Assembly (NCBI RefSeq): GCF_963678635.1
Contig: NW_026970859.1
Span: forward strand, 1 to 49,184
From: Symsagittifera roscoffensis
Taxonomy: Eukaryota; Xenacoelomorpha; Acoela; Convolutidae
DNA length: 49,184 nucleotides
Reading direction: 5' to 3'
Every line of letters begins with the position of its first letter. The first letter of the stretch is position 1. Of this stretch, positions 32,705 through 44,450 are shown one piece after another. The notes under the pieces are model-generated. The model made no database searches, was not told where the DNA came from, and was given only the letters and a program-made list of their open reading frames with translations. Both the position numbers and the translations under genes were made by a program.

Positions 32705-35700
32705 AGGCTGAATTGGCTTTGTCCAATGTCAGGCTGCAACCCATCAGCGTTCGACGATGTTGATCCACCTTTGCCTTGCTCAGGGATTTCGTCAACAAGT
32801 CAGCCTCCATGTTTTCGGTTGGACAGTACTCGAGCGCAAATGTTCCATCCTCGACCCGCTCTCGGACAAAGTGATACTTGACATCAATGTGCTTTGTACG
32901 CTTCTGCATTACGGGATTTTTGCACATCTTGATGCAGCTCTGGTTGTCCTCGTTGATCACAGTTGGACCATCACACGTCATATCCATCTCATTGAGTAGG
33001 GATCGTAAGTAGAGGCCTTCCTGAACAGCCGCTGCCATTGCTTGATACTCAGCTTCGCTGGTAGATATTGCTGCAGTAGGTTGCTTCTTGGTACTCCAGC
33101 TGATTGCTGCTCCTGACCGCTGCACATGAAAACTGTAGCCTGTTGTTGACCTTCTGTCATCAACGTCACCAGCCCAGTCAGCATCTGCTGAACCATAAAG
33201 GTTGAACCCATCAGGATCTTTGATGTAGCACAGCTCCAGATCTTTGGTTCCTTTCAGGTATCGCAGTACTCTCTTAGCAGCCACCCAGTGTGTTCTCCCA
33301 GGATTCTCCAGAAACCGTGAAAGTTGAGTCACAGTAGCTAGGATGTCTGGCCTCGTTTGCTTGGCTATGTACAATAACGAGCCCACTATGCCTCTGTAGT
33401 CCTCACGCTGCATTGCCACTGCTTCTTCTGAGCCCGCTCCAGGGCAGTCCTTCTTCGTCAACTGAGTGCTGATATCAGCTGGTGTCCCTACTGGTTTGCA
33501 GTCAGCCAACCCAAAGCGCTCCAAGCAGTCTTCAATGTAGCGAGACTGATTCACAGTGACAGAACCAGGTGCCCGTTTGACCTGCATTTTCAAAAACCAG
33601 GCTAATGGACCGCGATCATCCATCTTGAATCGGTCAGTGAATCGGTCCCTCACCCTGTCAACTTCTGCTTGCAGTTTGCAGCCAATGATGATATCATCCA
33701 CCCATACTAGAACATAGATCATAGCATCATCCATTCCCCTCATCGTGAACAAACAGAAGTCATTGGTGCTTCGAGTGAAACCAGTCTCCAGAAGAAACGT
33801 GCTCAGCGTCTGGTACCAGTCCCTTCCTGCCTGCTTCAGCCCATAGATACTGCGTTGTAGCAAACACACTTGGTTGTCCCCGCTGCTGAACCCCTCGGGC
33901 TGTTCCATATACACAGTTTCTGTTAACGGCGAGTTGAGGAAGGCTGACTTCACGTCCATCTGATGAAGTACAAGATCATCTTGCGCTCCCAAAGCCAGTA
34001 GTATTCTCTTTGTTTCTGGTTTACAGGTTGGCGCAAAGGTCTCATTGAAGTCCAGTCCTTCCACTTGCATAAAACCCTTCACCACGTATCTGGCTTTAAA
34101 CTGCTCCACTTGTCCCATTGCATCTCTCTTCACAGCAAGCACCCAGCGTCCAGGAATGACCTTGCGAGAATTTGGTCTATCAACAAGTGTCCAGGTGCCC
34201 ATTGCCTTCAGTGACTGCACCTCCAAAGCCATAGCTGCTAGCCACTGCTCCCTTTCTGGTCCAGATACTGCTTCCAAGTAGCTTCTTGGCTCTTGTGCTA
34301 TCACTGAAGCATGAGTGTAAGCCAGTCCGTATCGGATGGGAGGGTTCCGCGTTCTAGTTGACCGCTGCTCTGGAATCTCTGTTGGCCTCTGCTCTGGAGG
34401 CTCTGTGGAAGGTGGTTCCAATTCTTCAGTCTCGACTGGGTCATCTTCCGTAACCCCCACTGAAGCTGCTGCTCCACTATCATTCGCTTTATTGGTAGAC
34501 TCAGTGATGGTCTTCGTGCTAGTTTCCTCTACATCAATGCATCCCTCGATTGATAGACCCAGTGTTTGTGACTGCTCACTGTCTACCAGAAAGTCGTCTG
34601 GAATGATGTCTTCATTGAACGTCACGCTTCTTGCTCGTACCACTCGCTTTGTCTCCAGGTCCATCAGCAAGTAGGCTTTGCTCTCCTCGTCATAACCAAT
34701 GAACTTGCTCTTCTTGCCTTTCGGATCCAGTTTCCGCCGGTTTCCTCTGTCCAGGTAGTACGCCAGGCATCCGAACACTCGCAGGTAGTTGACTTTCGAT
34801 GGCTTCCCATAATGCATCTCCATTGATGAAATGCGATGCTCATTGCTGGATGTAGGACACAAGTTGCGAACCCTGACTGCCGTTGACATTGCTCGTACCC
34901 AGAACATCTTTGAGAGCTTTGCATCGGCCAGTAGACATCGAGTCATCTCAGTTATCACCCTGTTGTACCTCTCTGCCACGCCATTCTGTTGCGGAGTATT
35001 AGGTACTGTAAACTCCTGTTTCACCTGCATTTCTCTACAGAACATCCGAAAAGCATTCGACGAATACTCACCTCCGTTGTCAGTTCTCAAGCACTTCGGT
35101 GTTCCGTGCTCAGCTACAAAGTCTTTGAACTTCGAAAGAGTATCGCTCTTCTTAACCAGGTACTTGACCACTGCCAGACGGCTGAAGTCATCAATGAAGC
35201 TCACGGCATAGCGCGCTCCATGCATGCTCGCAACTTCAAATGGTCCCTGGATGTCGCTGAAGACCCGCTGCCCCACTGCAGTTGCCCTGTTCTCTGTCTT
35301 CTTTGGCATTGCTACTTCGTGCATCTTCGAAGCTGTGCACACTTCGCAGAACCCTAGCTCGCCGACATCAACAACTGATATTAGATCATGCTTGTTGAGA
35401 TGCCCCAGCCTTCGGTGCCACAGCATTGCACTACTTGTCTCCATCTTCGCTTTCGTAGCTAGAGTCATCGCGTTCCTCTTGAACTTGCACTCCAGGAAGA
35501 AAAGCTTGCCGCGCTGCTTCACTGGTAGCCGTCGACCATCCGGTGCCACAAGATGAGAAGAGTCTGATGTAAAGCTGAAACTAGACCCTCTAGCTATTGC
35601 TGAGCTCACACTCATCAGATTCACGTTGTAGCTCGGCACAAACAGCACATTGTGGAAAGTGTAGCTCCTCGTCACATCTTGACAGTCTCGTATGTCCACT

Positions 35701-36794
35701 TCCACCGAGCCTATGCCCTCAATCTTTGATATTGTACCGTTCGGATTCTCAACTGTTGTCCCCTCATCCCATTTCTCAAAGCTTGAGAAGACAGCCTTGT
35801 CGCGCACTACATGATCGGTGCATCCCGTATCCACAATGAGATCATCTCCCTTCATTGAGGTTGTTGCACAACAACTGAAGAACCCTGTCTTTGCCTGCTT
35901 GCAGTCCCTTGCAAAGTGTCCTTGTTGTCCACACTTGAAGCACCCTTGCTTCCTTGAAGTTGGACCACTTGCTTCATTCGAGCCACTGCCTCGAGCACCA
36001 GATTGACCACTGTCACTTCTGGATCTGCAATCTCTTGCCAAATGACCCTTCTGACCGCACACAAAACAGCCACCACCCGACGCTCCTTTCTTCTTCCTCA
36101 CAGCTTGCATAGCTATGTGTCCATTCCCAGTCTTCTCTCCACATCGAGCTCGTCTCGAGTCATCATAGTTCCTCAACCTCGTTCTCAGCTCTGTAAAAGT
36201 CTTGGCCGGCTGGAAGCTCTCCTGCACCACGAAATGCTCAAAGCTGTCAGGCAGTCCGTTGATCACGAGCGCATTGAAGAGTGTGTCCGTAATTGCTTCC
36301 CCAGCTTCACTCAGCCGCGTCATCAGCTCTTGACTTCGAACGAAGTAGTCATCGAGATCCTCCTCTGATCCTAGGCGCAGCTTCGCAAGCTGGCCTACTA
36401 GACTGACCACTGTAGGCCTCTCCACACTGCAAAACTTCTCTTGCAGCAGTCTCCAGGCCTTCGTCCCATCGCCATAGCCATCCGCAGCCACGCAGTCGTT
36501 CTTGATGTACATCAGTGTGGTGTTGTTCAGGACCAGAGCTAGATGTGACCACACTGTGTTTCGGTTGTCTTTCCTCTGCTGGATCAGCACAGCTCGCTCC
36601 TGCATCTTGGTGTTGTACGCCGTCATCTGGTCAGCATTCGGATTCTCAGGTAGCGTAGGTTCAGCTTCTGGTAGATCATCATTGCCCATCACAGTCCTGA
36701 ACAGGCCTTTGGTATGCATCAGTGCCACAAACTTCGTCGACCAAGCTGGAAAATCTTCAGACTTTCCACTGAATCCAGCCAGTTTCAAGTCCAT
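32703..36794 (-). CDS. Copia Gag-Pol polyprotein, copy A
   Basis: 1,363 codons in a single frame, starting at the first ATG (36794); the upstream open frame lacks an ATG. Order, numbered from that Met: Gag with a UBN2-type region (about 5-215), two CCHC zinc knuckles (243-256 CFVCGQKGHLARDC and 285-298), protease with VDTG (Asp322), integrase HHCC finger (His460, His465, Cys483, Cys486), integrase core D-D35-E (Asp514, Asp572, Glu608), a Pro/Glu-rich linker (about 760-825), reverse transcriptase (Asp947, VDD at 1032-1034), and RNase H (Asp1206, Glu1249, Asp1283). Integrase before RT is diagnostic for Copia. No Gag-Pol frameshift or stop is present, as in Drosophila copia. Val1310 is in the conserved KYHFVRE block. 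All catalytic residues are intact. Length is normal for the family. Confidence 0.97.
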   Translation of the reverse strand: MDLKLAGFSGKSEDFPAWSTKFVALMHTKGLFRTVMGNDDLPEAEPTLPENPNADQMTAYNTKMQERAVLIQQRKDNRNTVWSHLALVLNNTTLMYIKNDCVAADGYGDGTKAWRLLQEKFCSVERPTVVSLVGQLAKLRLGSEEDLDDYFVRSQELMTRLSEAGEAITDTLFNALVINGLPDSFEHFVVQESFQPAKTFTELRTRLRNYDDSRRARCGEKTGNGHIAMQAVRKKKGASGGGCFVCGQKGHLARDCRSRSDSGQSGARGSGSNEASGPTSRKQGCFKCGQQGHFARDCKQAKTGFFSCCATTSMKGDDLIVDTGCTDHVVRDKAVFSSFEKWDEGTTVENPNGTISKIEGIGSVEVDIRDCQDVTRSYTFHNVLFVPSYNVNLMSVSSAIARGSSFSFTSDSSHLVAPDGRRLPVKQRGKLFFLECKFKRNAMTLATKAKMETSSAMLWHRRLGHLNKHDLISVVDVGELGFCEVCTASKMHEVAMPKKTENRATAVGQRVFSDIQGPFEVASMHGARYAVSFIDDFSRLAVVKYLVKKSDTLSKFKDFVAEHGTPKCLRTDNGGEYSSNAFRMFCREMQVKQEFTVPNTPQQNGVAERYNRVITEMTRCLLADAKLSKMFWVRAMSTAVRVRNLCPTSSNEHRISSMEMHYGKPSKVNYLRVFGCLAYYLDRGNRRKLDPKGKKSKFIGYDEESKAYLLMDLETKRVVRARSVTFNEDIIPDDFLVDSEQSQTLGLSIEGCIDVEETSTKTITESTNKANDSGAAASVGVTEDDPVETEELEPPSTEPPEQRPTEIPEQRSTRTRNPPIRYGLAYTHASVIAQEPRSYLEAVSGPEREQWLAAMALEVQSLKAMGTWTLVDRPNSRKVIPGRWVLAVKRDAMGQVEQFKARYVVKGFMQVEGLDFNETFAPTCKPETKRILLALGAQDDLVLHQMDVKSAFLNSPLTETVYMEQPEGFSSGDNQVCLLQRSIYGLKQAGRDWYQTLSTFLLETGFTRSTNDFCLFTMRGMDDAMIYVLVWVDDIIIGCKLQAEVDRVRDRFTDRFKMDDRGPLAWFLKMQVKRAPGSVTVNQSRYIEDCLERFGLADCKPVGTPADISTQLTKKDCPGAGSEEAVAMQREDYRGIVGSLLYIAKQTRPDILATVTQLSRFLENPGRTHWVAAKRVLRYLKGTKDLELCYIKDPDGFNLYGSADADWAGDVDDRRSTTGYSFHVQRSGAAISWSTKKQPTAAISTSEAEYQAMAAAVQEGLYLRSLLNEMDMTCDGPTVINEDNQSCIKMCKNPVMQKRTKHIDVKYHFVRERVEDGTFALEYCPTENMEADLLTKSLSKAKVDQHRRTLMGCSLTLDKANSA

Positions 36795-36877
36795 CTCTGC
36801 TTTGCTAAAGGCTAGATAAAAGCTAAAAAAAACTCTGACAGAAATCAAATAATTATTAAATCAAAAAGTTTAGAAAT

Positions 36878-36891
36878 CTGGGCCCATAACC
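36878..36891 (-). other. Copia primer-binding site (initiator tRNA-Met)
   Basis: Plus strand CTGGGCCCATAACC is identical to the anticodon arm of animal initiator tRNA-Met, including the CAT anticodon. The minus-strand (element sense) sequence would therefore pair with that arm, starting immediately after the 5' LTR. Drosophila copia uses a 5' half of the initiator tRNA-Met cut in the anticodon loop in the same way. Confidence 0.85.
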
Positions 36892-37103
36892 TGTTAAGAT
36901 TCAGAGTTAGAGCAAGTAGGACTAGGGGATAGAGGTTTGAGAGTTATCTGAGGTTTCAACTGAGGAGAGAGAAGAGATACTGATTGTTGAAGAATGAATT
37001 GAGATTGTGTTTTTTAAAATGACACGACAAACTGAGCATCAAATAGCACCAGTTAATTAATTACCAGTTAATTAATTAGTTTATCAAATACCAGCAGACC
37101 AGT

Positions 37104-37176
37104 TGACCTTGTCTGAGTGCATTGAGTTTTATACCAGTTGACCTTTAATTAGGTTTCTATTGCTCAAGTCTGACCT
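37104..37176 (-). promoter_or_regulatory. Three AGGTCA half-sites in the Copia LTR
   Basis: AGGTCA on the minus strand at 37171-37176 (as TCAAGGTCA), 37139-37144 (as TTAAAGGTCA) and 37104-37109 (as ACAAGGTCA), all in one orientation around the TATA box. The two nearest are part of a repeated AGGTCAACTGGT unit. TCAAGGTCA is the known extended half-site of monomeric nuclear receptors such as FTZ-F1 and ERR. Binding is inference. Confidence 0.4.
37127..37133 (-). promoter_or_regulatory. Copia LTR TATA box
   Basis: TATAAAA on the minus strand, about 100 bases into the 5' LTR. Transcription would start about 25-30 bases further, near 37100. The same sequence in the 3' LTR is at 32592-32598. Confidence 0.7.
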
Positions 37177-37230
37177 TGAGTTTGGTCTGGTATTTCACTA
37201 GTCTGGCATTGAGCTCGTCTGTCCTCAACA

Positions 37231-38798
37231 TTTCTCTCATATTGAGTTGACTTCAAACAAAAAGAATTGTTTAAAATTTTAGCAAAATCAATATGGCGCA
37301 ATTACTGGCCTCAATTTTTGCCAATTTGTAGCCCAAAATTTTACCCACGAGCAGATATTTTTGACATTTTTTAGTCAATCAAAAATTACTCCAAAATACC
37401 GGGTCAATTGCCATCAATCTTCTGCAAAGTAAAAATTGATATGAAAAAAGAAAATATTCGTTGCTTTTCTACGATTATTGTGAATGCTCAATGCACGAAG
37501 AATCAACGTTCATCTTGTCTCGGTTGAAGCGGTAATTTGGTTTATAGAAAGAGCATTCTAGCAATTGAAACTGAGTATTTCTGTTGTTAGATAAAAAGTA
37601 AATAATTTCTTTACAAAAATACAGAAATTTAGGATACACTTTTATTAAATTTATATCCAATTTAGAAGTTTTTATCGAGTACGTAAGACATGGCGTCAAT
37701 TTTATCGGATAAAATTCGTTTGCGTAGTGCAAGCAATGATCTACCGATTACGAAAGCTGACAAAGCGAATAGAAAACCCTAAACCTTAAAGCATTGGCTG
37801 ACTCCGTGAAGTTTTTTGTTGCCTATTTTGAATGATTCAGCGTGGTACATATTCTCTTCTCGAATTTCGGTTAATCACAGTGCTGATGCAAATCAACCGG
37901 ACGAAACAAATAAATTTGAAAAAAAAACTCAGTTTTCTCAAAATGGGTTGACTTAAAATAAAAAATTATAAAAGAAATTGCTCAAAATTTTAAAGGAATA
38001 AAATGGGGCAAATTACTGTAAGCAACTGGCCTTTAAATTTAGGCAAACTTCGATCATATTCGGCTTTTTTTCAGTCAGCCAAAAATCACAACAAAACTCA
38101 CGCCATATTTAGTTGCTAAAACAACTACATCAAAGTGAGCCTCTTATATAGCCCAAAAAATATTAAGAGGGAAACATACACTCAATATTAGTAAAAAGTT
38201 CATTTTCGTCTGATATACAATAAAGGTAATTTTATGACTTAGCATACCAATTTTTTGGAAAAACATTTATTTTGCGCATTAGTTTGAAGATTTTACCCCT
38301 CTGAAATTTTATTTGGTGAAACAAGGTCTCATTTTGATTTACTGTTTGTCAGCGATTGAGCCAGTAGTTTTGGCGTATATTTTATGTAAGGTAGTTTTGG
38401 CGTGCCGTTTTTGTGTAAGATCAACTCAAATTGAGAAAAATAGGATATGACTTCCAAGTGTTTTTTGTCCGGATAATTGAAATCATCACTGTACATGCAC
38501 AATACTTCATCAACATAAGTTTCACAGATAAGAAGAGATTAAATTTGTCCTTCTAATGGCTGAAAGTGATTGGAAAGAAGTAGGTCTTGCGTTTATTTTT
38601 TCAAACAATTGTCACCACCTCACAAGTCTCGTCCTAGTCCTTTTCACTTCAATTGCCAAATTGATCAAAATACTTTTTAAGACTGCAGAAAGAATAACAA
38701 AGAAATTTTGATGCCATGAACAGAGTGCTACCCGCAGTGACAAACAAGGATAAAAATCGATTACATACAGAAAAATCTACATATTAATATAATATAGA
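37231..38798. other. Non-coding region after Copia, unit A
   Basis: AT-rich. Two diverged pieces resemble each other (37245-37310 and 37945-38035: gttgactt, caaaatttta, then attactg...ctggcc). The stretch 38060-38150 weakly resembles part of the FB1 loop (29700-29790). The 85-codon minus frame at 37475-37732 has no recognisable features. Confidence 0.5.
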
Positions 38799-40965
38799 AT
38801 AACAGAACCGCTGCTTTTAGTGAACTCTAACTTATACTAAATTTGATACTTTATTTTTTTTCTAAATCCTTTTCACCATCCTTGTGATTAATGGACCAAA
38901 AACTTAATCAGCTATTTTTTTTTAAACAGCAAGCTGAACTTCAAAAAATAAAATAACATTTTAAAAAAAGGGAGACGTTTGTTCTTAGCTGAATCTGCTT
39001 TGCTGCTTGTAAAGCCTTAAAAATATTAGCACAACTCCTTTTGAAAGTCAAATGGAAACAAAAGCGCCCCAAACAGGCTGAAGAAACATTGAATAGAATA
39101 TTGAAAATGACTTATCTGCAATCAACTTTAGCCTTTTGACTGAAAAACAAACATAAAATGTGTTTTATTATTTTTTTGCTGATGTAGCCGTTTTCATCAA
39201 CAATTATGAACTACAAAGCAGTCCAATATTCAAGACCCGAGCTTGGTAAGTGTGCTTTGTTTTTTGTTCACATGCTAATTACCTGTTTGCATTTCCGCTT
39301 TTTTTATGATTAATTTTTCTTCTGTTATCAACTAATTCAAAAAAATCATAGAAAAGCATCATTGTTAATCAGATCCTAGGCAAAAACCAATGTAACGCAT
39401 GAAAAAAGTGGTCAATATAAATCAGATTTTAAGCTCAAAAAAATGCAAAAAAATTATTTAAAATTTTTCTAGACCTTTTTGAAATATGGATTGTATCGCA
39501 ACAGAAAGGGCCTTAAAATGATAATAAAAACCAGCATAAAAACAGAAAAATAAACAAAAAAATCTAAAGCTTACATGAATACAGTTTTTTTCTTCATTTT
39601 CAGTGGTTGCACTGATGAAGGGACAGTTTTACAAGCATTTCAGTCAATTTCAGTAAGGGCCTGCGTACTTTTTTCATACTAAAATCAATCTAAATCCATT
39701 TTTGTCAGTGCGGGTAGTCATCTAATATTACCAGCTGTTTTAAATAACGGAGCCTCTAATACCAGAAAAACTATATTAAAAAAATAAAGTAACTCAAAAG
39801 ACCGAACAAACTACCTTGAAACGATCGCTACGAGTCAGGGGCGGGTCTAGGATTTTCTCAAGGGGGATTTTCCGAGCAGTCCCAAAGCACTAAAAGGACC
39901 CTGTTTTGGCATTTTTTTTGGTATATATTGGCGCCCACGGCTCCCTCGGTAAATTTTTTGTCAGCCAGCCAAAAATGGAGGTCTTATAATAGCAACAAAA
40001 GGGGCGACTCTTTGAGTACATTTACATAAAAAAACTATTTCTTTTCTTATTAATTAATCTCTATTCTGAAAATTGAAAAAAAAAACAATATTTTTTTCTT
40101 AATTTTTCAAACAGAATTTCAAGTTTTGCTACGTCACTTGTTTTTCATAAAACGCCTTAAAATGTTGTTAATGTAAAAATTATTCGAGTTGACCCTAGAC
40201 GGAATCTAGCTATGTCTCACATAAAAACTGAAATAGGTCTCGTGGGGTGCATCGAAAGTTGCAAAAAATCAGAATATCTCTTGTAACTTTCAATTTTTTG
40301 CTCTCTTGGTGAGTTTCTCTTGGTGGGTTAGGTTCAACTACGCGTGCACTTTGTTTTGGTATACACCACGCAACCTGGGAGTCGCGCCGGTCGTGGGCAT
40401 ATCTTTTTAGTATACAAGGTCTGGAATAACCGAATTTTGGTCGCCAAACTCATTATCATGAACCATACGGCAGTCTTGGTTATGAAGTATTGGTCAGTTT
40501 TTGGAAAAATAGATAAGGGTACAACACTGATTCAAGCCTAAAATACCACTCGCGCTGAATGTTAGCTCAGCGAAACAAGCGGTCGCTAATTGCCAATAAC
40601 ATTTGTGCTGAATATTTGGTTGAATTTTTTGATGTCGATAAAATTGCTACGAAATAAATGGTCTAAGTACTCTTTTTCCTCCTAAAAGATCAAGTTAATA
40701 CATTTCATACCGATAATTAAAATGGATAAAACTTATTTGGAGCTGCATATAAGACACACGGTTCTTTTTGGCGAAAACTCCAACTTAGAACTAAGTTAAC
40801 ATCTCGCAAGTATGACCCAAAAAACTATTTTCATTGCCAATTTTAGATCCGAAAGGCAAAATTTGAGCATAGTTTTAGGTCTGCAAATTACATACATAGC
40901 AAATATAAATAGCAATATCTGTGGAAAGTTAGCCGTGACTGTCTGAAATTGACGCGAAAACTAGG

Positions 40966-42864
40966 AACAAGACTGCTCGTATCAGGGCGAAGCCCTGAAG
41001 GTTCCGACTGCCTTTTAAGGTTTATGGAGCAGCATTAACAACATAAAAAAATTAAATGATATGAAATAAAATTAAAATTTTTTTTTCTAAAATTTGAATT
41101 TTTTAAATAAAAATCATCCCCCCACCAGCCATATAAAGTATAAAAAGATAGATTTTGTTCCTTGTAATAAATCAATTATGGCAAATCAGCTTCTTTAAAT
41201 CAAACCATTTCTGAGACGGATTAAATCTCCGCTTACGCATTAATAGCGCGAATTATATCGCGCGTTAATTGTCTCAAATTGGTCAAAATGGCAATCTTTA
41301 AACCCTCATAACTTTACGAAAAATGATCACAGGTGAAATATCTTTTCAAATTCAAGCTCAGGACAACAATACTTTTTGATTGATAAAAAAAAATTCCGTC
41401 AAAAATGGGTAGTTAAAAAGTCGAAATTTGTCTGAAGAAAAAAAAACCCACTTCTAGCACAAATATTCCGTTTCTTTCGTATCGAAAGTCGGAACAATAA
41501 ATGTTGAAAATCCGGAGATAAAACCTCTGTTGTTTTTGGCTTGACTACCGAATCGATAGGAAACTGTAATTTCAATCAGTTAAGATGGAATTAAAACCTG
41601 CGTGGGAAAACTTTTGTTTAAGAAAAATGCAAAAACAAATCATCACGAAAATAACTTGATACTGCATCTTGAGTTTAGCCGAAAAAAGATGAAGACAAAA
41701 CTTGAGTTGAATACCAGCAGAAATAGTATAGTGTAATTTGTCTTTCGAAAATAGGGCGCGAAATTTCAAACGAAAAAAAAACGACCCATTTCGGCTTTTT
41801 GTAGTCAATCACAAACTATACCAAAACTATTTGTTCAAATGCTGATAAAATATATCAAAGTGAGCTTGCTATGTATCACAAGAGTCTCAGTTTTATATAA
41901 TTGATGTTTTTCTTCCGACTTCTGCAATGAAAGTAACGGCATATTTGTGCTCGGGGTGGGTGTTTTTTCTTCAGACAAACTTCGGCTTTTTAACTAGCCA
42001 TTTCTGACAGATTTTTTAAATATCATTCAAAAAGTATTGTTGTTTTGAGCTTAAATTTGAAAAGATATTTCGCCTGTGATTGTTTTTTGTAAAGTTATGC
42101 GAGTTTAAAGATTGCCGTTTTGGCCAATTTGGGACAATTAATTAACGATATATTTCGCGTAAGCGGAGATTTAATCAGTCTTAGAAATGGTTTGGTTTAA
42201 AGAAGCTGATTTGCCATAATTGATTTATTACAAGGAACGAAATCTATCCTTTTGTATTTTATATGGCGTGTGGGGGGCTGATTTTCATAAAAAAATTCAA
42301 ATTTTAGAAGAAAAAAAATTTCATTTAATTTTTTGGGTCTTATGCACTAAACGGCCCAAAATATTTATTTCTACATCTCCTGAACTGAAACTAATGTGGT
42401 TGAATTTGATTGGCTAATTAGCCAATCAAGTTCCATCGACATTTTCTGCCATTTCAAATGAAATAATTCTACCAGTTCAAGCAGATAAAATTATTAGAAG
42501 AATTGTTAATTTGAATTTTTGTTATGTCAAGCCATTTAATAAGTTTTTCTTGCCTGGGCAAGGTTTCACGAGTAACTCAAAATTAATTTGATTATTTTAC
42601 AAAATTCCATCTTTTCGGAAATTTCGGCTAATATTTTTATCTGCTGGAAAGGTTGATCGGAATGCCTGACCGTCTAACTTGAATTTGATAGGCTAAAATT
42701 ACCCAATCAAATTCGATCGAATAATTTCCAGCTTACGATGTACAAAATTTGATTTTGGGCCGTTTAGTGCATAAGACCCAATTTTTTCATGTTATTACTG
42801 CTCCATAAACCTTAAAAGGCAGTCGGAACATTCAGGGCTTCGCCCTGATACGAGCAGTCTTGTT
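40966..42864. mobile_element. Foldback element FB1, unit B
   Basis: Duplicate of 28872-30770 at +12,094. I noticed no difference between the two copies. Confidence 0.85.
42335..42779. mobile_element. 445-bp MITE nested in FB1, unit B
   Basis: Duplicate of 30241-30685, with the same 28-bp terminal repeats and aatttttt flanks. It was carried along by the segmental duplication and is not a separate insertion. Confidence 0.9.
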
Positions 42865-44450
42865 TAGTATCTTAGATCCAAGTTGCTTCCTGCTTTGCGT
42901 AAATATGATCACTCTAGTACAGATTGTACGAAAAAAGATCAAAACTCGACTTTTTGTGCATCAATTGTTGTCTTTTTTTAACTTTAATTTTTGTGAACTC
43001 ACGATCTAAAACGAGTGATAAAAATCAAAAAAGCTTACGCATTTAAAATTTGACTGCTTTTTGTGTCATTGAAAGCCACGAGATCCGGTAATTCACAAAA
43101 AAACTGAATAGAATTTACTACAATTGAAAAAAAAACGCGTTCGTCCGTGGAACCCAAAACAAACATGGCAAAATATTTGTCTCTGAATTTCACATTTTTG
43201 CTGGATTTAAGATTTTTGCTCGATAGCTAAATGCTGCCTTTGTTTAAGAATTTGTCCTTCGATTCCAATTCAAGTATCTTATATGGAGTCCAGCTCAAGC
43301 TTTGCAGGAAAAAGAGGCAAAAAAACTGTGGAACCCAAGCCAGTACCAAATTTACCGTGTGTGGCATCGTTATGTTATTTTTAGCAAAATAATTGCTTGA
43401 ATTCTTCCTTAATTTTCAGTATAAAATAAATCACCTATTTTTTTAGATGAGATTGTGTGAAACAAATATTTATGTTGGATTCAATGACGGATGCGTCCTT
43501 AATATTTTCGACCAAAGTAAAGTCAGTTTTCAGTTCTGGATTTGCTCGACCAACCATTGGAAAGTAATATCCGTAGTTTTTTCTCTTTTTGTCTGCTGGT
43601 AGGAGGCCAATTAGGTGAAGGTAGTATGCAGGGGATAGAGGGAACACGCCCCTTTAATTAGAAGCATCCATGCTCATAAACATCACAGAGGAGATTCAGA
43701 TAAGCATTGTCTCATTCACTCAATCAGAATTTGTGATTTTTCCTCCTTTTTTCATCCATAGCATAGTCACAAAGAAATGAAAATGGCCAATTATTTTTTC
43801 GAATCATTACTTCTCAAAACTCGATTGTTTTCACGCTCATTAAAGTTCTTTTTTTTCTGGAAACAGTTTTTAAATCTCATTGACATATAGTTTGCTGATA
43901 AGGAGGTTGACGCAGGTAGATATTACTTTTGTTTTTTACTTCACAATTTGTTAAAATAGCGATCACGCTTTCTTACTTTTTTCAGACAGTTTTCTTTTTT
44001 GTTATATTCCCATTTTTTGTTGACATTTGCAGGTGGAAATTATTCGCGAGTTGACCGTGATATTTACGACACAATTTTAAACTGGCTTGTTTACATGCAA
44101 CACTGTCCGTTATTTAAAAAGATCACCTGTTCCAGTTAATTTGAAGTTTCTTGAATTTAAATTGAAGGAAGGTGGCCAAAATTAAATCGAACAAACGAAT
44201 GAAACTGAATTCAGGTAGGCTCATTTCCTGTTTTAATGATTCCATTGACTCAGCTGAAAAGAGTAAAAAACAAACATGTAAAAAGGTTGAAAATGTGCCG
44301 ACCATAAGTTGTGTTCACGAAAACCGATTCAATGATATGAAATGCTTAAAAACTATCCATTGTGAGGCAATAGAACAATGTCACACTGATTGATAAAGGG
44401 TACAGTGGGGAAGTTATGGACAAACAACCGGAAATCTCAGACGCATTTCT
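42865..44450. other. Unit B region between FB1 and Copia
   Basis: Copy of 30771-32356 with a two-base change at 43218-43219 and one at 43391. No supported gene. Confidence 0.5.

Larger units (their letters stand above)
32357..37230 (-). mobile_element. Intact Copia (Ty1/Copia) retrotransposon, copy A
   Basis: 4,874 bp on the minus strand with 339-bp LTRs that begin TGTT and end AACA, differing at one base (32512 T, 37047 C). A 5-bp target duplication TTTCT flanks it (32352-32356 and 37231-37235). It has a primer-binding site next to the 5' LTR, a G-rich polypurine tract next to the 3' LTR, and one uninterrupted gag-pol frame. All hallmarks of mobility are present, so it is a recent insertion and possibly still active. 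GC content is clearly higher than that of the surrounding DNA. Confidence 0.97.
36892..37230 (-). repeat. Copia 5' LTR, copy A
   Basis: 339 bp, carries the promoter for minus-strand transcription. The TATA box is at 37127-37133 and three AGGTCA half-sites surround it. The two ccagttaattaatta units lie downstream of it. Confidence 0.97.
26705..38798. repeat. 12,094-bp duplication, unit A
   Basis: From 26705 the sequence is repeated at a constant offset of 12,094 bases (38799 onward) with no net insertion or deletion over the 10,386 bases that can be compared. Differences I noticed: 27282/39376, a cluster at 28254-28257/40348-40351, 31124-31125/43218-43219, 31297/43391 and 32866/44960. The left flank of unit A (…gttaatatc) and the right end of unit A (…aatatag) are unrelated, sharing only AT at the joint. 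If the duplication is tandem, unit A ends at 38798; 37231-38798 is then part of the unit but its second copy lies beyond the window. Confidence 0.93.

Noticed and set aside
33000-36800. Many plus-strand open frames opposite Copia gag-pol
   Set aside because: They are shadows of the intact minus-strand frame, caused by its higher GC content.
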